From Schistocerca nitens (lineage: Eukaryota > Arthropoda > Insecta > Orthoptera > Acrididae): a DNA stretch of 64,000 nt. Both the position numbers and the translations under genes were made by a program. Positions 34,116 to 45,601 of the stretch are shown here, one piece after another. The notes below the pieces were generated by a model. It searched no databases, had not been told where the DNA came from, and was given only the letters and a program-made list of their open reading frames with translations. The stretch lies in assembly GCF_023898315.1 (NCBI RefSeq), contig NC_064619.1, forward strand, positions 486,865,376 to 486,929,375, written 5' to 3'. The stretch's first letter is position 1. Each line of letters begins with the position of its first letter.

Positions 34116-36189
34116 TTAGGACTCCGCGAGTACTTTGAGTTTCAGTATAAACTGCAGCATAAATTAAATTACTGAAATCAACACGATGTAAAAAGTTTAG
34201 TCTTTCAAGTGGGCATGACGGATATATCGGCCCTTGGCCTGTTCGCTCTCAGTTCAACGAATATATCGGACCACAGTAACCTGTCGCTTGTAGCTAATGG
34301 GAATGATGAATTCAAAGTCGAGAGGAACTTTAAAGTTAGTAGCTAACGTTTCATCCATCATCAGTCAAAATAATGCATTCTCGAAGTTTTAACGGTTTTC
34401 ATTGTTTTTACTGCTATGGACACAAATTATGGCTGCTCCTGAAGAAAAAACAGCTTTTCGAAGTGTTTTGGAGTTCGCTAACGAATTTCTTGGAAAGAAT
34501 TATTGAATTTACCTCTTCACCTGGTATTTTAGTTCAGATTAGGGTGACCAACTGACGAGTAAGCAAGCGGTGTTTTCGACACAATGCAGGAAAACAGAAA
34601 TGAGCTCCTTGACGTTATTGTAAATAAAAAATTGAAGGAGGGCGAATATTTAACAGCTGCGTCACCATCAGATATTAGTAAAACAGAACCGCAAAAGAGA
34701 TGCCGTGATGGTCAGCGCGTTACGTGACAATGCATTGCATGAAGTAAACTCAAAATATCTCATCCTGCATTTGTGGTAAATATATGAGACGCGTGGCTAG
34801 AAGTAGGTCACAGTTGGGAAACTACCAAGTGGCCAGGAGCAGACTGAAAAAAGTTATCAGACGATCACCGACGTTAAGTGCGGGGCTGTTTTCCAGTTAT
34901 CCTGTATTAGGTTCAGGATGTGGCCGGGGGTACCTGCAACATGCACACACGCTCACAACAGTGTAATTGGACTAGGGGTTTGCAATGGGATAAAACAGTT
35001 CCTCACACATTATTCCTATCTGCAGTGATAGCTGCAGTTTATTAGTATTCTATGTTATCAACACATGTGACTAGTAAAAATGCATATCGCCTTTGCTCTG
35101 TGGTTATGAAGCCAGATTTTGCAATAATCAGTAAGCATTCAGCTGTATTTAAAATAGCTGAAGTCAATACCCTCTCCCGTGATCTACTGTACTGTAATTG
35201 TAACACACCCCACGTCTACCATAATCCATGTGTTTCAGTGCATATAAGAGTTGACTTTGACTGATAGTATTTTACTGACAGAAGTCTCTCTGGGTATATT
35301 TGGAAGACGAGGAAGAAGTGATCCTGCAAATACTTTGTACATACTTTTGGCAGTGAGAGTGAATCTAAATCACCTTTGGACACCAAAGAAACCAAGTCAC
35401 TTGTGGTAGGATAGTAAATAAATATTCTTGTACAAAATCTTTATTAATTATTGCATACACATACATAAGAAATGTGAAAATAACTGAACACGAAAGGGCA
35501 ATACGGGATTTATGCATTTACTGTAAATTCTGATAGAAAGTGGTCAAACACTGGTGTACTCGCAGCAAATGATGGAATCGAGGGTGCCTCTACATTAAAG
35601 GATATACTAGAGATTTGTTTATAAACTTTCCTTCCCAGATGAATTTGATTAAAGGAAGGTTCGTCATATTGTATCAAAAGGCTGTGGACTGAATATTGTG
35701 CATTTTATTATTCCACAAGTATTAAGACAAAAGTACCATAAACTGCTACTATTTCCAAAATAATTTTATTTTCCAGGTCTTAAGAAAAAGAAGATATATA
35801 TCAAATACACTTAACCCATTCCCTATTAAAGAAACTAGTTCTTCAAGTCCAGTTAACGAGAAAACTGAAAATGGAAGAGATCGACGTAAGAAAAACAAAA
35901 GCTAAACGTGTAAGATTTGGTGGAAACATTTCCCATGAAGGAAAACTATTAATTACTACTCGAAAAAGCAAGGCTTACAAATTACTGTAATTTTTTGAAT
36001 CTCTGCATATTAATCTAATTTATTAGACACAGTTCCTAAGTTTTCGTCAGTCAGTCAGTTGGCAGTTGGAGGCTGGAGTGCTGACACATTATCTGCGTAT
36101 CCAGTTATGCTGGCAACTAATGTGACATATATACGGATCATATCAAGCCATACCACATCAACAATAGCCTGATGATGGCGCACTGAAGC
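34116..36189. other. No gene recognised
   Basis: AT-rich spacer. A few short plus-strand stretches (for example 34592-34690 and 35106-35264) look vaguely protein-like but are broken by stops and have no motif I can name. A decayed DNA transposon is possible but not shown. Confidence 0.4.
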
Positions 36190-36445
36190 ACTGGCCTGTG
36201 TTATGCCGAATTACAGTGTAAAATTCCTTCGGACGTGCATGCATGTCCTAAGGAACAGGCACTTCTTCGACTACAGCCGGAATGAAATACAAGAAATTTA
36301 TTCGCAGTTGCGAATATGGACAGCCATCAACTGTATAACAGAATGACGACAATGAAAGCCACTGCCTGACCGGAACTCAAACCGGGATTTCCCGCTCATC
36401 GCGTGCGGTCACCTTATCATTTGACTATCCGAGCAGAACTCATGG
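36190..36445 (-). mobile_element. SINE-like element with tRNA-like head and hairpin body
   Basis: On the minus strand a tRNA-like head (TGCTCGGATAGTC; box B-like GGTTTGAGTTCC) is followed by TGCGAATAAATT, then CTGTAGTCG and a strong inverted repeat, TTCCTTCGGAC / GTCCTAAGGAA, around GTGCATGCAT (36224-36255). The body recurs at 38085-38235. The outer boundaries are approximate. Confidence 0.6.
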
Positions 36446-36659
36446 CCAGGCCCGAACTACGATATATCGTCAGCCACATGCCTAAATCCTGTACCCGTAC
36501 GTCCACTATGTACGAGGGTCATTCAATAATTAAAGAGACAAAATGGTCCAGGGAAAAACTGTCAGTAGGGCAGGTTTGATACTTATATGGCTTTAAATTG
36601 GCATCACTAGGATGAACCCTGAGCAGCTGATGTATCAACATAGTTTTGTTCATAACCTC

Positions 36660-37953
36660 AAAAACACATTTCAAGATGGCGAGTCCGCTTGAAACGCCCA
36701 CATTAGTTGAACAACGTTCTGTTATTTGTTGCCGGCCAGTGTGGCCGAGCGGTTCTAGGCGCTTCAGTCTGGAACCACGCGACCGCTACGGTCGCACGTT
36801 CGAATCCTGCCTCGGGCATGGACGTGTGTTATGTCCTTAGGTTAGGTAGGTTTAAGTAGTTCTTAGTTCCAGGGGACTGATGACCTCAAATGTTAAGTCC
36901 CATAGTGCTAAGAGCCATTTGAACCATTTTTTGTTGTTTTTTACTTGCTGAATTCTAGGAACCAGTGAATATATACCGTAGAATGTCTTATGTTTATGAT
37001 GAAAGTTGTATAAATCGTCCAAATTTTTACAAGTGGGTAGAGCAGTTCAAAAATCGTCGCGACTCAGTGACTGACGAACACGCTTCTGGCCTACCAGTTG
37101 CAGTTTCAACTCCCTCACTTGAAAGTCGAATTGATGACATTATTCGTGCCGACCGCCGTGTGACTGTGGAAATGATACCTGATAAGGTTCAAGTTAGTTC
37201 TGATACAGTTCATAACATTGTCTGTAACAAGCGGAAGTACCGAAAAACATGTGCAAGATGGGACCCATAGGACTTGACTCGGCTACACAAGGAAATAAAG
37301 TTGAGAGTGTGCTCAGAGCTAAAGGAACGTTATGAAAGAGAAGGTGAGCACTTCTTCAACAAAATTTTAACTTGTGATGAAACTTGGGTTCACTATTATG
37401 AGCCAGAAACAAAACGACAAAGCATGGAGTGGAAGCACACCAACTCACCTGCCTAGAAAAAATTCAAACCCAAACATCAGCAGGATAAATCATGTTGACG
37501 GTGTTTTGGGATGCTGAAGGTCCAGTTGTTTGTCATCCCGAAGAGCAGTGTAGAATGATCAGCCAATATTAATCGTATTTGCTTTTAGACTAGGTGAAGC
37601 CAGCCATGAGAGAGAGACGTCGTGGATCCGAGAGAAGAGGTGTGATTCTCCAGCAAGACAACCCAAGTCCTCATATTGCTCATCTAACCCGTGAAACCAT
37701 CGACAATATGGGTTGGGAAGTACTGCCTTATCCCCCTTACAGTCCTCATTTAGCACCTACTGATTTCCATTTGTTTAGTGCACTGAAGGAGGCATTACGT
37801 GAAAAGAGGTTCCAGGACAAAGAGGACGTGAAACATTTTGTGCGAAATTGGTTCAAACATCAAGATAAAGAGTTCTTTGCAGCCGGAATAAAAGAGCTTG
37901 TAGCGCGGTGGAATAAGTGCATAAATGTTCAAGGGGATTATGTTGAAATGTAG
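36660..37953 (+). pseudogene. mariner transposase (D,D34D), interrupted
   Basis: The N-terminal part (EQRSVI near 36706) is cut by the SINE and resumes at 36965 with RPNFYKWVEQFKNRRDSVTD. The catalytic block I is TCDETWVHYYEPETKRQSMEW (about 37370). Blocks II and III are in the 37594-37953 frame: LQQDNPSPH and YSPHLAPTDFHLF, with 34 residues between the Asp. Stops near 37268 and 37456 and a decayed stretch 37457-37590 break it. Not functional. Confidence 0.92.
36732..36929 (+). mobile_element. tRNA-SINE inside the mariner transposase gene
   Basis: It has a Leu/Ser-type head (GTGGCCGAGCGGTTCTAGG, box B GTTCGAATCC) and the common body. Short target-site copies TTTGTTG lie at 36725-36731 and 36930-36936. 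It inserted after the mariner, so that transposase was already lost or was lost by this event. Confidence 0.92.
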
Positions 37954-38084
37954 AAAAAGCATTGTTTTGTAAAAAAAGGGTTTTTTTCTCCAGACCAATT
38001 TCTCTCTTTAATTGTTGAATGACCCTCGAATATTCTCCTATAAAGGAGGCATTTTCCTTGAAAGTCTGTTGCTCGGAGCCGGCA

Positions 38085-38235
38085 GATAAATACGATACTG
38101 CAGTGCCTGTGTCATTCGGAACTACGATGCAGAGTTCCTTCGGACAAGCGTGCATCCATGTCCGAAGATACACGAACTGCGGCGACTACAGCAGTTATGA
38201 AATAAATGAAATGTATTCGCAATATATTCTCGGCA
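38085..38235 (-). mobile_element. Partial hairpin-body SINE-like element
   Basis: It shares with 36190-36290 the inverted repeat TTCCTTCGGACA / TGTCCGAAGATA (38135-38170) and the GACTACAGC ... ATTCGCA side sequence. The tRNA-like head is missing. Confidence 0.6.
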
Positions 38236-38515
38236 CAAATAGGTTCAATGGCTGATTGAAACGTCAAGATGTATTCAGATCAAATACTCGTTTCATTATT
38301 GAAGCTTTACAGTGAATTACAACAGATAGCCATGATCGCTAATTCGGAAAAGCATTACGACCTAATATAGGAAGAAGGTAACCGACTAGCGGTAATAAGC
38401 TCCTGTTTCGGCTACATAGCTAGTGTCAATATAAATAACTGAAGTAGATCCATGGCATAGACAACGATGGACTGGAGATGTAATTTACTTGAGTAGCTCT
38501 GAGCCCACGTCATCC
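38236..38515. other. Spacer, nothing recognised
   Basis: No element or gene seen. It ends with the target-site copy CCACGTCATCC of the next SINE (38505-38515). Confidence 0.45.
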
Positions 38516-38718
38516 GCCGGCCGAGGTGGCCGAGCGGCTCTAGGCGCTAGAGTGTGGGACCGCGCGACCCCTACGGTCGCAGGTTCGAATCCTGCCTCGG
38601 GCATGGATGTGTATGATGTTCTTAGGTTATTTAGGTTTAAGTAGTTCTAATTTCTAGGGGACCGATGACCTCAGAAGTTAAGTCCCATAGTGCTCAGAGC
38701 CACATGAACCATTGTGAA
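38516..38718 (+). mobile_element. tRNA-SINE (Leu/Ser-type head), full length
   Basis: It has box A GTGGCCGAGCGGC, box B GGTTCGAATCC, the common body and an 11-bp target-site duplication CCACGTCATCC (38505-38515 and 38719-38729). Confidence 0.94.
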
Positions 38719-38789
38719 CCACGTCATCCCATCGTTTGACAGCATTTCATAAACCACGAAATAGTCAGCACAATCTGAGGGAAACACTT

Positions 38790-39760
38790 ACTTCTACATC
38801 TGCACTTCAGCTACATTATGTTGTGTGGCAGAGGGTACTTATGGTACATACATAACTCTCTAGTTGTAATCAATAGGAGAGGCTTCTCTAGGAGAAATCA
38901 GTATGGCGCCCGCCTCTTCTTGGAAGTACATTCTACAAATTTTCAACAGTGAACCTCTTCACGATGCACAACACCCATCTTGTAGCTCCTGACAGTGGAG
39001 TTTGTTGGGTATTTCGGTAACGCTGTCACTTACAACGACACTGTGATGAAACGGGTCGCTCTTCGTCGCATCATCCGTGCTTCTTCTAATAATCCTACCT
39101 GATAATGGTCCGACCGATGAACAACACTCAAGAAATGCCGAGCGAGTATTTTGAAAACCACTGCTGTTGTGCATGACGTGATTCCCTTCGGATTGTTCCA
39201 GTAAATCTTTGATACTTCTCTGCTTCTCTGCGACAATTTTTTGTTGGTCTTCCCTCTTTAGTCCATATACGATAGCTATTCTGAGGCACTTTCCGGTTGT
39301 TATTGTATCCAATGCTTTATCGCGAAATTCTTCACTTATGCACGTGCAGTCCGTTACTTTTATTTACGTGCAGTGTCAACTAGACAAATCGTGAACCGTT
39401 CTCCTGCATTTCGATACGGTTGTCTGATGTTGCAACCTTCCTGTAGACAGCAGCATCGTCTGAGAACCCGCCCCGTGCAGCTTGCGACGTTATCCGTTAC
39501 GCAATTTACATACAGAGCATTGCAAACATTAATAGCTCCGTAGAGCTCGCCTAGGCTACATGTATCGATTTTTCCCCTTGAATTACACCTCTTATTTCTG
39601 TTTGCTAAAATGTCCTGCAACCAGCCATGTAATCTGCTACCCGGTAAGCTTGTACCAGTGGCGGTTCGCGGATATTTTTCTAGTGATTTGTCTATGGGGT
39701 CACTGGCAGATGATCTACAAAGTTTCAAATGACTAACATACATGGTTTAATAATAATAAA
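38790..39760 (-). mobile_element. Decayed LINE 3' region, CR1-like subfamily
   Basis: The minus-strand end reads CCCTCTGCCACACAACATAA then a GCAGATGTAGAAG tail, similar in design to the CR1-like 3' end (CCCTCTGCCA..(GATGTA)n) but clearly diverged. Frames such as 39030-39236 contain SDHYQVGLLEEARMMRRRA, reminiscent of the post-RT region (HQVGL...), with many stops. The extent to the right is uncertain. Confidence 0.5.
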
Positions 39761-39779
39761 AAGTAACAACTCTACGGAA

Positions 39780-41330
39780 ATACACTTAGCTTACGATGGA
39801 TGGTTGCACGAATAATCCATTCACCGCTCATTAAGAGCAGAGACTCTGTCAATGAAGCAATCATTCAATTCATTGACGGTGCTGACAATATCCCTTGCGA
39901 CTGAGAGCGCTGCTGCTGCTGTTAACAGCTGCTCACTCACAGCACGTCGCAGAAAACCTTCAGGATAGAGAAAGATCGGTCTGCGTCAGAATATGTCGCC
40001 GGTATGGTAACAGTCATTTTCAGGAGTTTCGTTGTTTGACTACAATGTTTCTGCAAATTATTTTCGAATAGGAATTGCAGAAATTTCAAAGCTCATCCCT
40101 CGCTTTTAATATCTGAACTTTTGTTCTCAGTTTGTTGCCTTCAAGAATGCGATTTATTTTCTAAGACGCCTGTCGCAATGTTTGCAGAAAGTGACCTGCA
40201 TACAACACACACTTTTCGGAATTAAATAAATTTGCAGCTACGAGACATCCGGTAAATTCAAAGCTTTCAGCAACTTCAGTGACAATTTTATCTCACACTT
40301 CTTTTGAAAGAACCGTTTTTTGAATTTATTTTCCTGTCCCTATCTCTGTGCAAGATGCAGCAGCTCTCTGCATGTGGAAATCACGTCAGATATATTAGCT
40401 GGAATATATTTTTGCAGAGTTCTGCCCCTTGTTGTACACACAGTGGGTGAACTACTCATTTTTGTAATTGGCTGTACAATGCAGCAATGTTGGCACAGTG
40501 TGATAATAATTACAAACAACCAAAATTGAAGTGCTGTGTGCCTTCATTTCAGACGGTGCACTGTTGCTTAAATAATTATAGTAGTTTGTCGAGATAGAAT
40601 CTCAGTTTCCTCCAGGCATTCTACAAGTCGATATTTTCATACGCAACTTGCACAATTCTTGATTTAAAATTCCACCTTGTGTAGGAAACATGGCAGAATT
40701 TCCTGCTCTGTATGTATTACACACTGTGAAGAACATGGGTAAAACTAAAAATCTCACTAAGGTCAACGAAATATCTTCTGACGTCCCTATTCTGACTCTC
40801 TGCACAGGTTAAAATGAGATCCTGCGTTTCGGCATAAAAATTAACTACATAATCATGTTCCAAATGTTCTTTCACAAGAGTCTGTGCACCTGAAAAACGA
40901 CCTCTCACGACACCTGTGCAATTGTAGCTCTGTGAAATAACTATATTTCTATGTCTCTCAGCGACTATCCTAAAGATTTTGGACTCTATTCACGAGGTGT
41001 CAGGAATGAAAAAGACCTTGCTATGGATTTCCCCTTAGAGGAAACATATCTGACTATTACGATAAACAGTGAAATTGTTGAAGTGTCATTGTCTTATCTG
41101 CGCTAACTTGTACAGGATCAGTGACAGCAATTTTCTTTTTTGCTCTGTAAACCTCCATCATACAAGAAAGAGCAAAATTTTGAATACGTTTACATGTTCC
41201 TTTGAAAACACATGCCTTCCAAAGATTATCGTTAAATAAAGTATCAGATCCACTAATGAAACCTAAATGAAATCTAGAAGACGTTCGGAAATACCTGAAT
41301 TTGATGAGTTGCTGCATCCATAATTTCCAC
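39780..41330 (-). mobile_element. hAT-type (ZMYM1-like) transposase remnant
   Basis: Across several minus-strand frames there are pieces, in order, of a hAT/ZMYM1-like protein: CMMEVYRAKKKIAVTDPVQV (about 41150), RGRFSGAQTLVKEHLEHDYVV (about 40880), ESQNRDVRRYFVDLSEIFSF (about 40780), RWNFKSRIVQVAYENI (about 40660) and VCNYYHTVPTLLH (about 40500). The C-terminal part runs toward 39800. In functional relatives these form the DDE/RNase H-like core with its helical insertion. Frequent stops and frameshifts mark it as dead. No inverted termini found. Family assignment by memory of motifs. Confidence 0.6.
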
Positions 41331-43050
41331 GAAGTGCAAGCTCAGAAACACAATAAACTACATGCGATCATGCAGTTTTAGAGAGTGTGTAACGATATTG
41401 GCAAATCCCATGATTGTGTCTAGAACCTGTGTATCGGGAGAATCACTCATGCGTGCACAGTGACAGATGGTCTGAAACGGGTTCAATCGAGTACGTAGTT
41501 CTTATTGTCATCTACCAGACTCCAGTAGCGCACAGAGACATTCAAGAAACAGGTCAAGAGCATGTTCTGTTTATTTCCTAAAGGCTTTTTGTTTACTTAT
41601 CTCTGTACAGTTTTTATATGCATTTTATAGTGTCAAGAATGCGTGAATGTTGTCTAAAGTAAATATATAGATCATTCTTCTACTGATGAACGTTGTACAA
41701 AGGAGAACTTTGTAACATAATATGTCAAGTAAGTTTATGGTAAAAGGAAAGCTAATTCGAGTGCAAATGAAAATAGTTAATAACGTAAAGTATAAGCAAA
41801 ATATCAGAATGCTAAATATTTATTTCGGGAAAAAGTACATTTCGAAAGCATGTTATTTGTTGATTGGTTGGTCATGAAAAGCGCAGACTAAAAAGAGAGA
41901 ACAATCTTTTTCTATTGGCTTTAAAGAAAACTGACCAATCAGAAAGGAGTATTCTTCCCGCGTCTTTTCTCTTGGAGACAGAGAAAGCTTACATCAGTCT
42001 AGAGTAGTCGGAGCCCAACCTTTCAATGGTACGGTCGTGTGTAGTACGAGCTCCGAAGGAAGTTATAATTTGCCGGTTTTCGTTGTACTACATAACTCTA
42101 AAGTGCTTTAAAGTGAAGGCAAGGTGCTTTTTTAGAAAGTATGGATTTTTAAGCAATTTTCTGTATGACAAGTGACTGTACTTCCTCGTGGCATATTGAG
42201 CAGATTGGTGACTAAAAAGTTGCGTGCATTTGACACCGAAAATTTAATAGCACGGCGAACATTTTCATTTATGAACAATCCGTGCTTCGTGCATAGTAGA
42301 TTTCGGGAAATACGTTACCGTAAGCTTGCTATCGTGAATGAAAGTGTTTTGTGCATACTGTGTTAGGATTACCACGGTCTTAGAAGTGCACGTGTACAAT
42401 ATCGAGGTTAAGAATATACCAAAGTTTTGCCAGTACTTCCACCTTTCATTCGAAATCAAGACCTTTTCCCGATTCTTTGAATAGTTAGGTTGTGTGCAGC
42501 CTGGTGCGAGTCGCAGTACGGCAGTTTTCTGCTCGGCTTTCCTACGGCGATCTGCTGCAGCGAGTTGACCGGTAGTTGCAGATAAAGGACGGAAGGAGGC
42601 GCGCCGCCGCAGTGTCACTCCATTGGCTGCCTACATGCTCCATCCAGTTGTTGTGTAAAACCCCTTTTCCTAAAATATTACGATCGGGAGAAATCCGACT
42701 TTTTGTTTTTGTCTTCTGTGATACCTTCTCGTAACTGTCCAGTCTGAAAATTCTTACAATTTCTTTATTTTTATTGTTAGTGTTCTTGACTAACATAGAG
42801 GCATGAGAATTAATGAATTTAAATTTAAAATTTTTACGCACTGTAAAATTCTGTCAGGTGAATATCTCTGTGGGATCCACTGCTCCGCTCGCCACAGGAC
42901 GAAACGCCGCTTGCTCGTACTTTGTTCGCTAAACAAGCGTGCGACAGGGCGACGTGAAGGAAAACAGCATCAACCTGGTTCTCGTTCTCTTCTGCTCTAG
43001 ATCTTATTAACAATGATATTGAACTGAATGTCGCTGGATGTCACAATGCG
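41331..43050. other. No gene recognised; possible promoter-like cluster
   Basis: Two inverted CCAAT boxes (GATTGG near 41872, CTATTGGC near 41912) and one direct box (GACCAATCAG, 41934-41943) lie within 75 bp, followed by a GC-richer stretch up to about 42060. A second GC-rich stretch (about 42480-42620) has CGGCGGCGCGCC-like sequence. This could be the promoter of the hAT-like element or of an unseen host transcript; I see no coding exon attached to it. Confidence 0.3.
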
Positions 43051-43062
43051 TGATCATAAAAC

Positions 43063-43399
43063 TAAAACTCTAAACTAAACTCCACCCCAATCGGCAATGA
43101 ACGCACAAAGGTACTGACTGGCCGCCATGTCATCCTCAGCTCATCATCACAGGATGAGGATATTGAGGGGCATGTGGTCAGCACACCACTCTCCCAGCCG
43201 TATGTCAGTTTCCGTGACTGGAGCCTCTTCTCAATCAAGTAGCTCCTCAGTTTGCCTCACAAGGGCTGAGTACACCCCGCTTGCCAACAGCGCTCGGCAG
43301 GCCGGATGGTCATACATCCAAGTGCTAGCCCAGACCGACAGCGCTTAACTTCGGTGACCTGACGGGAACCGGAGTTACCACTGTGACAAGGCCGTTGGC
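43063..43399 (-). mobile_element. 5S rRNA-derived SINE, full length with 12-bp target-site duplication
   Basis: Read on the minus strand from 43399, the first ~115 bases follow 5S rRNA: GCCAACGGCC start, TCACCGAAGTTAAGCGCTGT, CGGGCTGGGCTAGCACTTGG, ATGACCATCCGG, CCGAGCGCTGTTGGC. These include the 5S internal promoter region, so transcription would use pol III with TFIIIA-type recognition. A ~200-bp body follows, with the tail TAGTTTAGAGTTTTA. Perfect 12-bp target-site copies TGATCATAAAAC lie at 43051-43062 and 43400-43411. Its 5' head also starts the window (1-94), so the second copy of the 43.3-kb segment begins or continues through this element. Confidence 0.9.
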
Positions 43400-43411
43400 T
43401 GATCATAAAAC

Positions 43412-45387
43412 ATGTTCCACGTTTCACGAACCAAACGCCGTCAGTGATATGGCCAATAACTATGTGTGTTTTGATGAAAACGAGGTTCCGTGCCCTTTTT
43501 TTCCAGTCGCTTAGTACCTTTCGTTGCGCCACCTACCTACGAGAAAGTGCTGTTAAAAGAGGAGCTAAAGCCAGTACTTCACTCTCCGGCTGAGTGTATT
43601 CCTGTGTGTGATTTATGTTTTAGAAGTATTAGAAATTTGTATACAGTAAAGGTAGCCCATGGCTCACCAAATGTAAGTTCTCATCAATGTGCAACATGGT
43701 AAGGAGCTGGTGCGATTGAAAGTGGTCATTTATGTTAGACTGGGAAAGATAATTTGGGCTATTGCTTCTTGGGTTATTCACTTGTTAGTAGGTTGGCGAC
43801 ACCAGGAATCGTTGCAGAAACAGCAGCATTTTGCACAAAAGGAACAGAATTCAGAGCATAGCGCTGTGCCGTGAATAGAGAGACGAGATTATCCGTATAG
43901 ACCCTTCAGACAACATATAACCAAAGCGGAAACTATGGGAACGTCAAAACTGCGTGAGTTTCAGCGGCACACATATTCTGTATCAGATGCCTCCTGTATT
44001 ACAAGTATGGAGATGTCTACTGCCAACAGGATGAAACGAAAAAAGAGTATCAACTGCAGAGACTGGTGGTTGTTTCAGTAGACAACATTCTGTCGGCACG
44101 GGACACTCATCGCCAGTCACTGCAGTAACGTGAGTACACAGTGATTACAACTTATGTGAACTTCTACACATATTTTTTCAAAGGTGAGCCAACCTGTAAT
44201 GAAATTAATAACTTAGTGAATAGTAATAGTAATATTACTGAATAAGGAAAGCTGATACATCAACAATTAAGAAAAACGTAAGTCCTCAAAAGGTTATTGT
44301 AAATGAAGACTGGTTTTTCTAACGTAAAGTGTGAAGAACGCGATGTTAGTCATTGAAAGTAATGTACAAAGATGTAGCAGAATAGGTTGATTTTGGTTGC
44401 CCACACTGTACGCCCTACAAAATAAATTCGCCAGATCCAGTTTAGTGCTTAACAACTCACGTCTAAGAACACAGAGATTTACGCGTAATTTCAGGGATTT
44501 TACGATTTTCTGTTGAGGTGTTTTGGTGAACCCATGTTACTGCATTTTGTCCATTTCTGTAATTTCTTGCTTTCTGTATCGGTATTGGAGTGTTCGGTCG
44601 AGCTATGTAGGTAAGTGATGTGCTTGCTACCGTATTTCGTTAACTTTCGTGACATTGGCTACCTGTACTGGTATTACTTTACCGCTTTCTGTACTGATAT
44701 TGCCTTTTAGTTTTTTGTATTGGTGTCTGGCTTTTCAGTTAATTTATATATATATCGTGTGATGTCTTCAATATCAGTTGAATTTCTCTAATTTGATGCT
44801 TTATTTTTGCATTTTCGATGCCAACCTCTGCGTCCTATTCTTCATCGTATTCTTCTGGTTGTTTTGTTTTGTATACTTCAGTATTTTTGGGATTCTGTGG
44901 TTTTTACTTGAGAACATATCTCCCCAAATTGCCACAGTTTACTCGTAATGCTCATATTTATTATTCACAATTTTTATGTTTCTGAATTTGATTTTAATAC
45001 TTTGGTTTTATGGGATCTGATGATTTTGACGTTTTGATAGACATTTCTAAATCAATTTGTGATTCATCTTGAGGTTTGTGATGATGTTATTTGTCAAAGT
45101 GGACGGGTGTTATCGAAGGCTCTCGTCTTCCCCAATAATTCACCATACTTGCGACACGGTGCCGTGCCCCCGGTCGAGAGAATTCGCCCCTGTTTGGCCT
45201 TAGGAGGGGAGGGGCGCACACAGCGCCGGCTGTCACCTCCACATGAAATCACCTCGGTCACAGCTTTTGATCAGTTTAGTAAAGACGTAATGCGTTCTCA
45301 CGTCGCAGGATGGCAATTTCTGGACGGGAGATGTAAATATATCTGTTGAAATGCTCGAGCGATGTGCTGTGGTGCTGTAACGACATA
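43412..45387. other. No gene recognised (second copy of 107-2082)
   Basis: Same content as the copy-1 spacer. This is the stretch with the densest differences between the copies, mostly within the first 600 bases. Confidence 0.5.
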
Positions 45388-45592
45388 GCCGGCCGGAGTG
45401 GCCGAGCGGTTCTAGGCGCTACAGTCTGGAACCGCGTGACCGCTACGGTCGCAGGTTCGAATCCTGCCTCGGGCATGGATGTGTGTGATGTCCTTAGGTT
45501 AGTTAGGTTTAAGTAGTTCTAAGTTCTAGGGGACTGATGACCACTGCAGTTAAGTCCCATAGTGCTCAGAGCCATTTGAACCATTTTTTTGC
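45388..45592 (+). mobile_element. tRNA-SINE (second copy of 2083-2287)
   Basis: Same insertion with the same target-site copies AACGACATA (45379-45387 and 45593-45601), inherited with the large duplication. Confidence 0.93.
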
Positions 45593-45601
45593 AACGACAT
45601 A

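Larger units (their letters stand above)
36513..38028 (+). mobile_element. mariner element split by a SINE
   Basis: The left end CGAGGGTCATTCAATAATTA and the right end, read on the other strand as CGAGGGTCATTCAACAATTA, are near-identical inverted repeats. The left flank is TA; the right flank is AA (one base changed or misplaced). Subtracting the SINE leaves about 1.3 kb, normal for mariner. It is a different subfamily from the elements at 18.6 and 20.9 kb. Confidence 0.94.
1..43305. repeat. 43.3-kb duplicated segment, copy 1 (one full period)
   Basis: Base 1 corresponds to base 43306, and the match continues to about base 20690 (window end 64000). The shift drifts only from 43305 near the start, to 43304 at 3.9 kb, 43311 at 6-10 kb, 43310 at 11-19 kb and 43315 at 20 kb, so few small indels separate the copies. 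SINE, LINE, Tc1 and mariner insertions are at equivalent places in both copies, so they predate the duplication. The segment 20.7-43.3 kb is present once in the window. The left edge of the duplication is not visible. Confidence 0.95.

Noticed and set aside
42265..42618. 117-codon minus-strand frame in a GC-rich stretch
   Set aside because: Arg-rich low-complexity start from the GC-rich DNA and no recognisable domain; cannot be supported as a gene.
43285..43399. 5S rRNA gene
   Set aside because: The 5S-like part is diverged from a functional 5S, fused to a SINE body and flanked by 12-bp target-site copies.
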